64,000 bases of DNA from Rhynochetos jubatus. Taxonomy: Eukaryota > Chordata > Aves > Eurypygiformes > Rhynochetidae. A model generated the notes under the pieces. The model was given only the letters and a program-made list of their open reading frames with translations. It made no database searches and had not been told where the DNA came from. Position numbers and translations under genes: made by a program. Below, in pieces: positions 1 through 13,636 of the stretch; the first letter of the stretch is position 1; each line of letters opens with the position of its first letter. The stretch is taken from positions 6,077,501 through 6,141,500 of the forward strand of contig CM050651.1 in assembly GCA_027574665.1 (NCBI GenBank), written 5' to 3'.

Positions 1-3000
1 ATGCGTGTCTTCCATGTATTCTTTTATAAATGCCTTGGATTCTGAAGTTAATCTTAATGAAATTTTATAGTATTGTCATGCTACCGCATATTTGTTATGC
101 CACGTATTTTGTTCTTTTGTGTTATTATTTAAACTGCTATTTCTTCCTTTGAAATGCAACAGCAATTGGACCTATAGTAACAACCTCTCCTATAGTAACA
201 GTTGTATATGCAAACCTGAGTTGAATCCACTAGCATAGAATAAAAAAAAATAAAAATCATTTGGTTGAATAGCTTGAAATATCTACTTCGTGGAACAGCG
301 AAATGTAAGAATTCATGTGTTGGCTAAAACTTGTACCTTGGCTACAATCAATATGATGTGCAAATAGTGAAATTTTAAAGGATGATACTAAAGAAACAAA
401 TATCAATGTTTTAAGCATGCTTAATCTCATCTAATATTCCCACTGAATTGTGTGCTTTATTGAAATGTTCTTCCAGTGAGAGGATTTAAAAATCAAAATT
501 CATTTAACTGCAAAGCTCCAGATGATTCGTCATTCCAGTAATATGTATTAATTTAAAACTACTGGATTATTTTACAACAAATTGTCTTGTATTGATAAAA
601 ATGAATGTATTGGTCAAGTTATCAACATTAGGATGTCTATATTTTCTTTCAGTGCTTTACATAAATTAAAGAAAGACCATGCTGACATTTTAAAATTGAT
701 TTTTCACCAATTTGTTCACAGGTTAATATGCGTGAGATTTGTTTTTTAAATTTCTTACAGATATCTGTAGATATAAGCAAATGTAATGTATACACATACA
801 TAGATACATGCATGAAGGAATTCTCATTGGTTTGTAAATTATCCCTTGTCTTTCAGAATTATAAAAATTCACAATTAATTGGCTTCCATAAGACACTATA
901 GTTAGTTCAAATAGTAATTGCACTCAGTGGAATCTTAGCTAGTTCCACTTTAACAACCAATTACTAAAAAGATTAGAAATATACACTAAAAAAAAAGGCT
1001 CTTAGAAGCTTGCTCCAGCCTATCAGACCCATGAGGGTTTTTACAGATGACAGAAGTATTTGAAACAGCCAAAATCTGAGCTGACAGCTCACACTCTACC
1101 AAGATATATGCTAATGAGCCTTTGATGTCGTTTCTGTGTGCACTACAGACCCCCAACTCTTCAAAAACTGCTGCAAACTCCTATTCTGGTCTCCCCCACA
1201 ACAGAATATAAATGACTGACCTCAGCTTTTTGCTGGTACTGTTATATCACTCAAATGTTCAAGCCAAGTTTAAGCTTTTAAATCATATTTCATTATTTGT
1301 TTCACTCCGGAACTACTAAGAGTGAGATTATTTATTACTATTATTTGTGTTGAACTCAAAAAAAAATATGCCAGGGACTTCAAAGAGCTTTGAATCAGGC
1401 CTAAAGGGCTTAAATTGGATTTAATTTATTCCTGGGCTTTTACTGACCCTCTGCACAGTGATGAATTTAACCTATCTTGACATTACGACTTAAATAGGCT
1501 AAGGATATATTTTTAATGGCTTTTTCCATTTGAAAATACAAGGAGAAATGGCATCTATGTTTTGATCAATCATTTGGACATTTTTCTGAAATCTTTTCTG
1601 GGTCTATATTATGTCTTTTTTATATCAGTTAGTTATTTCTGAAGCAGTAGGTGATATTAAGTATCATATGCTGATTAAAGAATACACATTCATTGTCACA
1701 CAAGTGACAACGACTTGAAATTTCAAGATTAGGCAAACTGATAAAAATAGAAGGGCATAATTCAGGAAACAATTATCCACCTTAGATGAGGGAGTTCTAC
1801 AGACTTAATTAAAAAATGTACAGAATGCATTACTGTCAATTAGAGCACACCCTGTGCAATTCATTAAAACCCTCTCCCCTGTGCAGAAGTGACAAACACT
1901 CCATTATGCACACGAGAAATGAGGCAGAACATAAAGGGGTAATGTCAAATCAAAAAGGGACTGACCTGTTCAGAGCGCAAAATTATATTATTAAAAAATT
2001 AAGGAATCTGGACAAAAGCAAAGAAAACTGGAAGAGAAAAATCTGTCTAAGGAGGAGTTTAATTTGTTTACAGAGCAGTTAGGATGGAGATTTACTATAG
2101 CAATTAAGCTATTATTCAATGACAAAAAGAAAAAAGAAGCAATTACTAAAGAAACCCCACTAACACTTGGCCTAAAAAGATACCTAGCCTGGTAAGGAAG
2201 AAAAAGATGAAATAAACAGCAAGAGAACTTTTAAAAAAACTGTTTCATTTAAAACCAAATGTACCAGGTTAGATCTGTCATCACTTCATTTGTCACTTAC
2301 CTCATCTTTTCCATAGTCTTTTTGTACTGGGCTAAAGTATCTCTCACGGTTGTCATACATGCAAGCAGAAATGTCTTTACATTGTTTGGAATTACCTTCC
2401 ACATTTCTTTATCCCTCTTTGACTAGTTAGTTTCTTTTACTGGTACTGTTTTGATAGATAAATGGAAAAAAAAAAAAAGTATAACAATTAATATTCTAGG
2501 TCCAATTGATGTAGTGCTAAAAAGCAGTTCTGCCTTCATTAATCTTTCTGCCCTCCTTGATTCAGGGACAGAAACTTTAAATTCCAGTGGAGTCTTTCCT
2601 CAGCTTATATCTTCTATGTACCTTAGCTAAATTCCAGGTAAGCAGCTAACGCCAATAAAAAGTAGTCTATTAATACTAAGATGAGGTTTTCCACTTCCTC
2701 TAACACATTTCCAAAGTCACTGTAAAGTTAGTCCAGGTAACTTTACACCAGCATCACCTTCGAAGCCAGCAAATGGTGTGTGTGCATTCATCAAGCACAG
2801 CATGGAGGTGCTCCTTATTATGTAAAACAGAAGATCCAGTGCAGCAAACTCCTGATCTTGAGCCCTCAAGTTTTAAGCCTACCTTGGAAATTATAGACCT
2901 TACTGTCTATTACAAAACTTACAAATCAATACTGATTGCTTACAATCATTTGCCTATTTTGACTTAAAGCTTTAAAAGCTTATTTTGGCACTTTCCCTTC

Positions 3001-4403
3001 TTATTGCATTTCACTTTTTTCTCTCAAAGCTATACTAAGGTTTTTAGCACCCCACTTGAACAAGTGATAATTAAAAAAATATTTCCTACATACAAATTTA
3101 CACACGATCCGCTTAATTTTAGTTACAAAATCCAATAGACAGCTATGCATGCAAAGGATGAATGGAAAAGAAAATGTTACTTGTCTATTACAAGCAGACA
3201 TATTTGTTAAATTACAATTAAAGGGTCAGTTTAATTAGGAGATTGAATGTGAGTGTCTAACTGCTATGACACCATGAAGGAGCTCATTCTTCTTTGGTAT
3301 ATTCCAAAACATATCAAATGTAATTCAAAACAAATCAGGAGAATGACAGTGATGTTTTACTTAAATGCACTCAAATTCAAGCCTAAGGAAAGAGAGATGT
3401 CAAAGCTGATCAGTTCCATTGTATTGTTAGTTCAGGTCCCCTGAACTATGCAAGAAAATCATTCAGTAGGTTGTATAGTCATCGACAGCTTAGTGCACAT
3501 TGAAATGGGGAGAAGACCTTTTCATAAGGCTTCTCTCAAAACAAAATAAATTATTTTTTAAATATAAAAATGTAACTAGCCAAGCTATGTAAGACAGTAC
3601 TGGAGTACTGCACAACATTCTCCTCATGTCAGCTTTCACAACAGGTAACTATAATCGGACTTGCCAAAATCATTTCTAACACTGATACATACCCAGGTCA
3701 AATAGAAATCCTTCCTAGTTATACAATGCTTCAAGATTCAGCATCCCATCCTCCCATCCTCAACACACTAATTTCTGTAGCAACAGTACGGCAGACCTGC
3801 ATATGGATATCAGAAATAACTTCAGTATAAACCATGCCTGTAAACTCAGTCTTCAGCTTGCCTCACTCACATTCATCTTGCACAGAGGAAAAGGACAAGT
3901 TTGAACCAGATGCAAAGCAGGGTTCTATGTTTTCAACTTTACTGATTCCAAGTCAGACACGTAAAAATTCTGATACCAGTATTTTCCGTTGGCCTTTGAC
4001 TACTAACACACAGACTGGAACATAAAAAAGAAAGAGGGGAGTGGAATAACTTTTTTAAAGTGACTATTATAAACACATACACCTAGTTGTAACCGCATTC
4101 TTCTTGAATTTTTTTCCTCTCATCTGGGCATGACTCAGATTTCCCAAAAGAATAGTAAGACTGTGGCTGGTTCGCTGGTCCCAAGAAAAGCTGAGGCTAA
4201 GCTACTTAATTAGCCATACTAAGTAAGCACTTATTAAAAAATGAACGTTTGAGCACACGTTGCTCAGAGCAGAAAACGTATTACTGAATTAAAAGTATAT
4301 CAAAAGCATAAGTATTACTCGTTTTCTCACAGCAGAAGTTTTTCAGCTGTAATACAGTGCTGGATGTCCTATTTCATCATGTCTAAGATCAAGAAGCATA
4401 AAA
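1..4403. other. AT-rich non-coding stretch
   Basis: No exon, RNA gene or transposon could be recognised here. The sequence is AT-rich with stop codons in all frames and only short A/T runs, for example 13 A at 2466-2478. Minor structures are a 12-bp direct repeat (cctatagtaaca at 171-182 and 189-200) and a short stem-loop at 3595-3610 with arms cagtact/agtactg around a two-base loop. The short open frames in this region are no longer than expected by chance. Confidence 0.6.
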
Positions 4404-4511
4404 TCATAGAATGGTTTGGGTTGGAAGGGACCTTAAAGATCATGTAGTCCCAACCCTCCTGCCATGGGCAGGGACACCTTCCACTAGACCAGGTTGCTCA
4501 AAGCCTCATCA
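4404..4511 (-). mobile_element. CR1 LINE, 3'-end fragment
   Basis: This is the terminal part of a CR1 non-LTR retrotransposon, read on the minus strand. It begins with the inverted 3' terminus (tcatagaatgg, then gttggaaggga) and continues through the conserved ccctgccatgggcagggacacc block to aggttgctcaaagcctcatc. Resemblance to CR1 stops there. Only about 108 bp of 3' UTR remain and no coding sequence is left, as expected from the strong 5' truncation usual for CR1. It belongs to the same subtype as the copies at 20320 and 60081, which share the 'gccatgggca' block. Confidence 0.9.
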
Positions 4512-5299
4512 TATTTGAGCCTTGCTCAAATAAACAATTTAGAACAAGAGCAATCACTTCCTTAATCTGCGATAGTCCAGTCATTCAGCATTCTAGGGCC
4601 ATAAGCAGTACTCCTACCAAAAGTCATTGTCTGCAAAACAGTTAACACTGAGGTCAATTTTAATAGGCAGCAATTTATGAACAACTTGAAATGCTTATCT
4701 CTGGTGAAACTTCACAGAACTCAGTGTCTTGATTTTGCTGCCATTCTCGAAGAACAACTATATCACTATGAAGCTTCAATTCTGCTCAATCACTGTTTAA
4801 TCATTTATTCTAGGCAAGCTTTAATTTAAAGAAACCCAACTACTTTTTCTTTAGCTAATTACTGTAAGTGATGTTATTTTCATTATGTGTAAACTAGTAA
4901 GAATGATCAGAATCTCCTCTGAGTGTCATTTGTTTATATTTAATAAAATTGAAATGTATAAAGATTACAACATATATGCTTTTGACAATATTAATTAGGG
5001 ACAAAAAATTCATACTACACAAATGCATTCCCCGCTTCTTACTAGGTATGATTAGCTTCTCACTGCAGTTACAAAAACGCGAGAAAACCTTTTGTTCTCC
5101 TCTTCCAAAGAGTAATACTTCCAAGTAACAAAATCACTGCTCCCAAAAACTTAGAATGGACTTGGGGCCTCCATAAAGTGTTCAGTTTGCTACATATGGG
5201 ATAATATTTTATTCTCTTTCAACACTGCATACCTAATTTCCAGGTCTTGATTTGAAGCTCAGTAAGAAAGCCATTGTAATAAAACCCTGGGAATTTTAT
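4512..5299. other. AT-rich spacer
   Basis: Ordinary AT-rich sequence between the CR1 scrap and the GC-richer block. The first bases after the CR1 contain the short inverted pair ttgagc/gctcaa around 4516-4529, which may mark the insertion edge. Nothing else was recognised. Confidence 0.5.
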
Positions 5300-6420
5300 C
5301 TGCCTCACTGTAAGTGTACAACTCTTCTCCACTCCAAATGCCCCTCTCTAACTTAGTGGCAGGCTGGTTTGGGACACTATTTTCTGCCACTTCAAGCCAG
5401 GTAGTATGTCACCCCCTTTGCTGTCACCCCACATTGGTGTAATTTGGGACACCCCACACAGCTGAAGGTGTGGGCTTGCAGTCCCACAAGTACCCCTTTC
5501 CTGTCAGGAAGGGGACATGAGTGCTGAAGGGCTCCCTTTTTTGATAAAACTTCCTCAGGTAAAAGTATCGCCCTAGGATACGGTGAGACCCCTCATCCTA
5601 GCTGTTACCCCTATCACCCCGCCCTCTCCCCTTGGTGAGTTATTCTAACACACCTACCATTCTATTTTTCTGGCTTGACATCCTTCTGATGACGTTAAAT
5701 CATCCAGGTTTACGTACTGCCTTTAACTAGCCTCAGCGGTGAGGTGACATGATGCCTCTCACCAGTCTGTGGCTCACTACGTGTGATTGGCAGAAATAGT
5801 GGGGGGTGGCACTGTCTGTGCCCCTGGGGCTAACACAGCCTCGAGAAGTGGGAGGTTTGATCCCAAAATGCCAGCAGCAAGCTACCCACACCCACGCCAG
5901 CCCTGCTGGGGAAGCAGTTGGAGCGTGGGCTGTGGGGAGGGAGGCAAAACAGCTGTTGTTGTGTCCCTGATCTGATGCTGCTCTGCCACACAGCCAGATT
6001 TCTCTGCTTTCAGAGACAGGCAGTTTTGGTTCAGGTGGATTCAGACCCATCTCCTGGGATTCAAAGAGGTTGTGCTTGCTACCGTGGTGGTGTACACAGC
6101 TTGAGGTGTCACTGAGCCACCCTTTCCCTATCGGCTGTGCTGTATCGGCGATCACAGGGGACAGCACCAGCTCTCCCATACCTAAGACAGCCCCTTCACC
6201 CCTCAAGCTCTCTGTCAAAGTTTTGAACCCCATCTTCCTTAGGCCAAATAAGAGAGATAAGGGTCAGCCCCAAAGATTTCTACTCTTTCTCCTCTCTAAT
6301 TCCTCACAGCACTGTATTCGTAAACACCTTTTCTTTGCACCTCTTTCTCAGCGTGTGCACAGGTCTGGAATAAGAGAGAACCACAGGGTGGTTTAAGAGG
6401 AACCTGCCTGCAACTTCCTT
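5300..6420. other. GC-richer block of unknown origin
   Basis: This roughly 1.1-kb block is visibly richer in G+C than its flanks and has C/G-rich tracts such as those at 5595-5635 and 5800-5960. On the minus strand a frame of 166 codons (5733-6233) is open, and shorter frames are open on the plus strand. Such frames are expected where stop codons are scarce. The minus-strand translation shows no domain, signal peptide or motif I recognise. In this window the other GC-rich patches are mostly transposons, so a decayed LTR element or old retrocopy is the likeliest explanation. No terminal repeats or target-site duplication were seen. Confidence 0.3.
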
Positions 6421-9400
6421 GAGCAACTGTACTGCTCAAGATCTCTTCCCTTCCTGTGGCTTTTGACAGCTCACAAACAGTACCTTCTGGCTGCCAGGGA
6501 TGCTTGCACGTGATTTAACTACAAGTCACACCATTGCACATGCAATATGTTGTCCAACAAAGAAAGCAGCAGTCATGTTGATGCACTGCTCCACAACAAT
6601 TAGACTGGGGCTTTAATGCTCAGAATAGTATATAGTTTGTTACTAACTCAACTAAACTTTTTTTAATTGGAAGTATATTTCCTTCTGGAAAATACAGAGT
6701 TTTTTAAGATTTAGGAATATCATATATAGCCTTTTTTTTTATTATTATTCCCAAGTCTGTTGTTTATGCCTTCTAACAGTGACTATATATACATATGAAT
6801 ACAAGTCTGTTAAAGACCTGGCTGAAAGTTATGCTAGTTTGTAGGATCATTTGTTGCTATATGAATAACTGCTGAACTTTGACAGATAATTGTAATGGTT
6901 TATCTTTCATGTACAAGATAACACACAGTCTTTGCCAGCTGAAAAAGTGATAAAATTTGTAGTAAGTTACTGTCTTAGTTTGGAATGCTGTTCTAGCATG
7001 AAATAGGACTTGAGAGAAGTCAGGCTGTATTAATACCATACAAAATTAAGATACTTGGAAAATTATTGTTGACACCAACTCTACATGATATGTAGGTGAC
7101 ATGATAGAAAATCCACAAGTGCCACATGAACATGCACTTCTGTTTCTCATACTGTCCGGTACCTAGTAACCAATGGGTGTAGTTTACAAATCCATACATA
7201 AAACAGATATCTGCTGGTTTTATCAAAGTTTCAAAAGTGTTTTTACAAGCCATTTCTAAAACTGTTTTCACACAATAGGATCTTTATATTATCCTAATCT
7301 TGCCAAGCCAGAGGGGTTGTAAATTCAACTGTTGCATTTGGTTAGAACAAAAATCTTTTATTAGTAATAAAACATATATTTTGTATCTTGCTGAATCCAG
7401 TGTGAAACCTCTAGTATTTCCTGTATCATGTTACAGTCATTCTCATGTGAGCGTTTAGAAGTCTAGGCAGTTTAAAAGTAATATGGGGTAGTACCTCGTG
7501 ACTGTTCACTAGCCACGTGTCCCCCAGTGCCTTCTCATTCTGTCCGAGAATTGAAAGACAGTCCTGTCAATGCATTCTGTATATACAGTTAACAGTAATG
7601 CAGACTTCAGCTCCTCCTATAGTCTAACCTACCGGTGATTAGATAAACAACATGAAGCCCAAGAGTCCAACAAAGCACTTGTTGTCAAAATAGCTTAATT
7701 TTATGAAGTCTTTTCACACCATGCTTTAGCTAGTTTCACAATTACAAGTTTGCTGTTTCATTGATTAAACTATGTGACTATTTACAAAATAGCAATAGCC
7801 AACGCAGTTAGTCATCATCTCTACACTACAATACTGTTTGCTTCCAAGAACAACTCTCTACTTTTGCTCAAGTAGAAAGATTTTGCTCAACTTAGACACT
7901 AGTACTCAACCCATTTCTTCTCCTGAAGATTATTACAACATACTGTGTGGTCTTAGCAGAAGATCTGAACTCACTCTACACAGCCGTGCTGACCTCCCTT
8001 CTTTGCACACCTTACACTGTAGGTGTCTGTAAGAATACATCCATAACAATACGTTATAAACATTTGTGGTCCTAGCATCATGACAAAAGTAGTCTGATTT
8101 CTATGATTTTAAATGCAGCATGGAACAGGCATATGAAGAGAATTTCACCCCTGATAAGAATGGGAAGCCTTTACATATTACTGTGTTCTTAACCAGAGGT
8201 GCTTAACATCTCCCTGAAATTCTTTCTAATGATTTATATGGCATCTGAATATATTCTTGAACAATGTTGTAGAGATAACTGTTTAAGAAGCTCTGCTTTA
8301 ATTGCACCAGAGTTGGCAATTTGCTCATTTGTATGATTAATCTACTCAGTCTGCTCATCTACTTCCAGATTTCCACTGCTATCCTTGACAACTTTTCCTC
8401 AAAGGCAAAACAAAGGCTTCACACCTTTTTGGGAGGGTGAAAGGGAATTGTCTTTTGAAACAATTAAGTATAGGGACATTCTTTAAAAGTGAGATTGTCT
8501 CCCTTTCCCCTCATGTCAAACAAAATTGACCAGTTTAACCTAGGTACAATTATTCAACTTACTAGTAAATCCAACAAGGATGGAGGCAGAGGAGACATGC
8601 ATAGGAGACTTCAAAGTATGCTTTAGGCCCATACTTAGGATCTAAAGTCCAAGTATCTAACAGGTGATACCAAGAACATGAAGGAATATCAGTCAGGATA
8701 GCAAACAGTAAGAAGAACGAGGTGCAAGTACAGGAATAGGAATTCTTGATCTAATGAAGACAAAAGAGATGAAAGACATGATTTTCATGCCAGCATCTCA
8801 TGTATCCATAGATAAGACCAACATTTTCAGTGAAGACTTACCCATAGTGATTTCACTGTCCAAGCAGCAAGTTGGAGGCTGCTAGTTCTTACAAGAGATG
8901 CAAAACCAGGGGCCATCTGCTAATTTATAACCAAGATAGTTATAAAAATCCTTGAGATTACCCCTCACAAGTGTTTCTGCTTTATCATGTTGCTGATGGT
9001 AGCCTGCCAAAGAATCTAAGCAGAGAAGCTCAATATGCTAGATTTTTATTGTGAGTATACAGCTAGCAAAGCATGTAATTTTTACTCTCCTTATGAAGGA
9101 AAGCAACCCATTGGATAAGATGCCATTTAATCACTAAAGCATATTAAAAAATAATCATGTCAGTAATGTGTGTTTATTTTGCACTGAGGAGTAGTTATGC
9201 TGATCTATGGTTTGCTCATTAAATTATGGATCTTGTTCTATTAATTACATAAAAAAATTCTCTAGAAAGATACAGTATACAGTTTGGTTAACATATGATT
9301 TTGATTTCATAAATAATTCATCTTGGAGAATATATATATGACCAGGTTAAATATTATTCAGAAAGTAACACATGCTTCCCTCTCTCATATGTAGTATGAC

Positions 9401-11065
9401 CTATTTTATATTAAATTGAATGTTTAGACTTCACAAGGGATACAGAATAGTACCCCTAAATCAGTACAATATGCAAAAAATAACATTGAATATTTAACAG
9501 GGAAAATGATTTCTTCCCCAGATGAACTCAGAATTTCTAAAGGGGATTAGGAGGCGTTATGGGAGAAATATTGTGAATGCATTAATTGCACACAAATTTG
9601 CCCTTTACTTCTTGACACTTCATTTGGAAAACACCAGGTAGATGTTAATTAAGATAACAAGTGACCCATACTTTTCATCTTTTGCTTTAATGACTGATGA
9701 GAATTTATGAGCTTTAATACCACTTCTTCACTGATGCAGAGTTAAACATACAGAAAGAGAATAACACACACCTAATTTAAATAGTACAAAACTGAGTTCC
9801 CCTGCATTTCAACATATGGCTCAAATACACAGACAAAAATCTAGTCTACTCCAAGTGTAGGGAAACAGATGACAGTATATTAGTTTTAAAGAAGAACAGT
9901 CAGGTTGTTACAGATTATGGTAAAGACTTTTTAACCAAAGGCAGGAATGCTTTGCACGGTGTGTAGGAGCTAGTATGCCTAAGGTTATGAGGACTAAAAT
10001 GGAGAGTCTACATTTATCTGGTTAAAGTTTCCATTAGAAAGCAGAGTCCAACCTCTCTTCTTAACTGAATATTAAAACCAGAAAAATGAACGCTTGCTTA
10101 TCACCTAAAAAGGACCTGTCGGCTATTTCCGCACATGGGCTTTATTCCCTTGCCATTGACATGAGCTTATTTATCTCAAGGAACAAGAACAGGGAATAAA
10201 TTACCCCTTTAGCAATCATAGCAAATTAGCTTCACAGTTTCAAAAGCAAGACTTCCACTGGTAACAGGTATTCTTATTGTTACAAAATGTCTACTTCAAA
10301 ATAACAACATATCAGATACACTTTACTCACTGAACATGAAAACCAAGTATTTTTTCAGTGTATGTATTATGGTCTCTGCTGTATTTCTGAATACTGAATT
10401 TTCCTGAAATTAATATAGCTCCATGGTTGTAGAGCTTACTGAGCTTGAAGAAAGGTAGGCAGGACATTCTGGGAGCAGACCAGTATAAACTGACTCAAAA
10501 ATAAGCTTTTACTTCCTTGTATAAAATAGTTTAGTAGACATTGTTTTACTGGGAATCATCACGGGCTCGTATCTAGATAATTAAAGCTCATACTTCTCAG
10601 CATAGCTCTTCACATAGAGATTCAGTGTTTTAAGTAAGTTCTGAACTTTATCCCCAGAATACATCCTACTCTACTTTTACATTTTAACCAAAAGAAATGG
10701 AACATTTGGGTTCCACCCTAGCTCTAGAATAAGGTACGCTGTCCAAAGGTATATCTATTGGTGCCCAATTTACAGGAGAAAGATTCAAAACTTTTGCCAC
10801 ATTTTGATGTAGAGATTTTTTTTTTCCTGCAGCTTTCATTTACTTATTAAAGATATAGGCAGATCATAATTTCAGAAAAAAGTTGTAATATTTCTGAAAA
10901 CTCCAGTCCCTTATAACTGTTGATATAAATGACATCTTACCAGCAAGAGGCTCTTATACACTGCTGAGTATGGAACGGCTAAAGCAAGAGGGTAGCCTTC
11001 ATCCTGACGCAGTGAACATTATTGTTTCCCATTGCCCTTTTCGTAATGACCACTGTCTAGATTAG
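6421..11065. other. AT-rich non-coding stretch
   Basis: No transposon, exon or RNA gene was recognised in this 4.6-kb stretch. It holds short simple tracts, for example 9 T followed by ATT repeats at 6732-6750, and many AATAAA-like hexamers without a gene context. The short open frames are chance-sized. Confidence 0.5.
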
Positions 11066-11982
11066 CTCCAGGAAAACACAGTCACACATCATATTAAACC
11101 ATCACGGTCTACATTTACAAGTCATTTGGCAAACTTCTGGTCTCTGTGGACCTTTGTCTGCCTGAACATATCTGTGATTTGCATATTGCTAATCATTACA
11201 TTCAGCACTGGAGTTTTCTTTGTAATTAGTTCTTTTAAGTGCATCAAAGCTTTAGAAGACATATATTCATTTGACAGTTCTTTAATTGCTTTTTATGTTG
11301 TCATCTTTATGGCAAAGGAGCTTTATGATCTTAAACCTCTAAAAAAATTTAAATTTTTCTTGGAACTTGATATTGAATGGCTGAGAACTGTGGTCAGATT
11401 AAACAAGCCTAATCTGAAAACACATGAGGTCTTCCCAATGCATCAACTCAGTCAGACATTTGTAACCCTTTCTGTGACCATCAGACTACACAGAAATATG
11501 ACAAGCCACATCTTGGCTTTTGACAGTAAATACTTGTTTCATATTTATTACTATCTAGACCAGAGTAGCAGTAACAATAATCATTTGAGATCACTCTAGA
11601 AAACTTACTACACATACTGACAGAACTCATTGTCAAGCAGACTGTTTTCTCCATATCCATATTACACGACGTTTTCTTTCATCAGTTGCCTGTGCTTATG
11701 CCTGAGATTATTTTTTCTTCCCTTTGAAGCATTTGCCTCAGTTATATGTGCGCTCTCCCCTCTGTTAATACTCAGTGGGGTCATATTATTCAGTCTTAAT
11801 AAAAGGCTTCACAAGCCTTTTGCTCCAGTAGCACTAATCACTTTTGCCATTCTACTTTCAACCTTTTTATTAACAAAGGCTGGGCTGACATTAGCAATTC
11901 AGCAGAACAGGAGATCAGTAGATGAAAATAGATCAAAGCAGGTGGTGCTGAGTGCACTCCATCCCCATTCCCCACTCTGAAA
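11066..11982 (+). other. Nearly open forward frame broken by two stops
   Basis: One forward frame runs from just after a stop at 11063-11065 to about 11980. It is broken only by TAG at 11597-11599 and TGA at 11618-11620, so about 300 codons carry two stops 21 bases apart. The conceptual product is strongly hydrophobic in the first 60 residues and again in the part after the stops. The reading has no ATG near its start; the first methionine lies about 60 codons after the TTG at 11126. The plus strand is T-rich here, which by itself yields hydrophobic residues and few stops. I recognise no family. It is most likely a composition effect, with a decayed retrocopy as the alternative. Confidence 0.15.
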
Positions 11983-13574
11983 GTTTCAGAGTTTCACTTT
12001 TGAATCCTTTTGGACTGAGCATCCCAAACACACTCTCAGTTCAAGACTGTCTGATGGAGTAATGAGTTTGGACCCTCACACTTCCATTATGGATCAGAGA
12101 CCATTAGCTGAGCTACCAGTCCAATATTCTCCAAAACCAATCTTGTTCATGTACTCTGTACAAACAAAAAGCAGCTAACGCTTCAAAACACACTTTTTCT
12201 TCAAACTGGAGTATTTACAAATGTGCAGGCAAATACTCACATAATAGCAATAAAAGGAAAGAAGAAACCATCATAGATTATAAACACTGCAGCCATAGCA
12301 AAGAGATAGATGCACTGTTACTAGCAAATCTCATTTTCAACAGGGATTTTTGTTTTGGAAATTTAACTTGAGGCAATGGACCCTTATTTTCTGATCTCCA
12401 TGTATGAGTCTTTTAGTTGTCAGGTAAAAATCTCTTCAGTACTAGTAAACACCCTTTCTTGCTTGTCATTTTATTTCAGTAGTGACACAATTACATGAGT
12501 TTTGAACAGAGTATTAATTCAAGTTCATTGATCCGTCCAAACTTATACTTCCACTAGTGTACCTCTTATTTGACTAGTTCAGTTATTTTCAGTGAGCATG
12601 CAAAACCCACAAAAACCACACACCCATAAAAATACACCACTAACCACCAAACTTCCCGAGATCTCAAAATACAGTTGCAAGCATTCTGAGAGGAAAGTAT
12701 GGTTTTTTACTTTTTTAGAAGACTATTATTATTTCTTCCTGATCCATTCACTGAAGAACAGGGTAAAGCCACCTAATGAAAACTCAGATTTTTATGAAGC
12801 TAGAGAATAACAGGATTGCAGCTTTTTTTAATCCAGGATTCACTTCATCCAACTGTTCAAATCTCTAATTTTTAGGTTAAGCAAAGAAAAATTTTCAACA
12901 ACAATATAAATTGTTTAATTTTGCTATTTCGTAAGTAAAGTTTATATGAGACGAAACTTATTTTTGTGAGAGGTTTTTAACTCATACCCAAGACCAAACC
13001 AAGCTTTCTGCTCTTTGCTAACTGGGAAATTCCAAAACTTTCAGTTGTAAACAAGGGCTGCCGCCAATCCATCTGGAAGTCTATCACAACTGATTAGTTC
13101 AAGTATGTCGTGAAAAATTCAAGATGAACTTAAAGAATATTTAAAACAGGGTCCAATATTTTTTTTATTTAGTGGGAGATGAACCATGGGAGTGGCTTGT
13201 ATTCAGACAGCTAGCATGAATGTGCAATTCAACAAGTCTCATTGGTTTTAATGACTTAATATGTGCCAAATAATGCATCTCTGAAATAAATTATAAGCTT
13301 TGGAATTTACTACAACATGTCGTAAATTTCAAGTCTCTGCTCATGCCAGAGACTGTTGCACATTTTCCTATCTTTTAATTTTACTGCTGGGTTATTTTTA
13401 TAGTTTATCACATAGTTTATGCATATAACCAATGCTTTCATTTCCCCCTTCCCTTTTTTCTTTTTTTTTAGAAATGTGGACTACAAACTTAGTTGCTATA
13501 GAAATTGTTCCTTTAAAAAAACCACAAAAGCTGTTTTTCATTTTATACCTGAGGCATAAGAGGAGTCTTTTTGG
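11983..13574. other. AT-rich non-coding stretch
   Basis: No gene or transposon was recognised. At 13441-13471 a long pyrimidine tract ends in TAG and looks like a splice acceptor, but the following open sequence runs straight into the poly-A/ACCA microsatellite and gives no convincing exon. Confidence 0.45.
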
Positions 13575-13636
13575 AAAAAAAAAAAAAAAAAAAAAAACCA
13601 ACAAACAAAACAACAAACCAACCAACCAACCCAAAA
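13575..13636. repeat. Poly-A plus (ACCA)n microsatellite
   Basis: A run of 23 A (13575-13597) passes into an A/C-only tract of CAA and ACCA units ending near 13636. The whole tract has no T or G, so it is a homopurine/adenine-cytosine block and highly strand-asymmetric. It could be an expanded retroposon tail, but no element body was recognised beside it. Confidence 0.85.

Noticed and set aside
13441-13571. Splice-acceptor-like pyrimidine tract ending in TAG
   Set aside because: No donor or plausible coding segment follows before the poly-A/ACCA tract; such tracts are common in AT-rich DNA.
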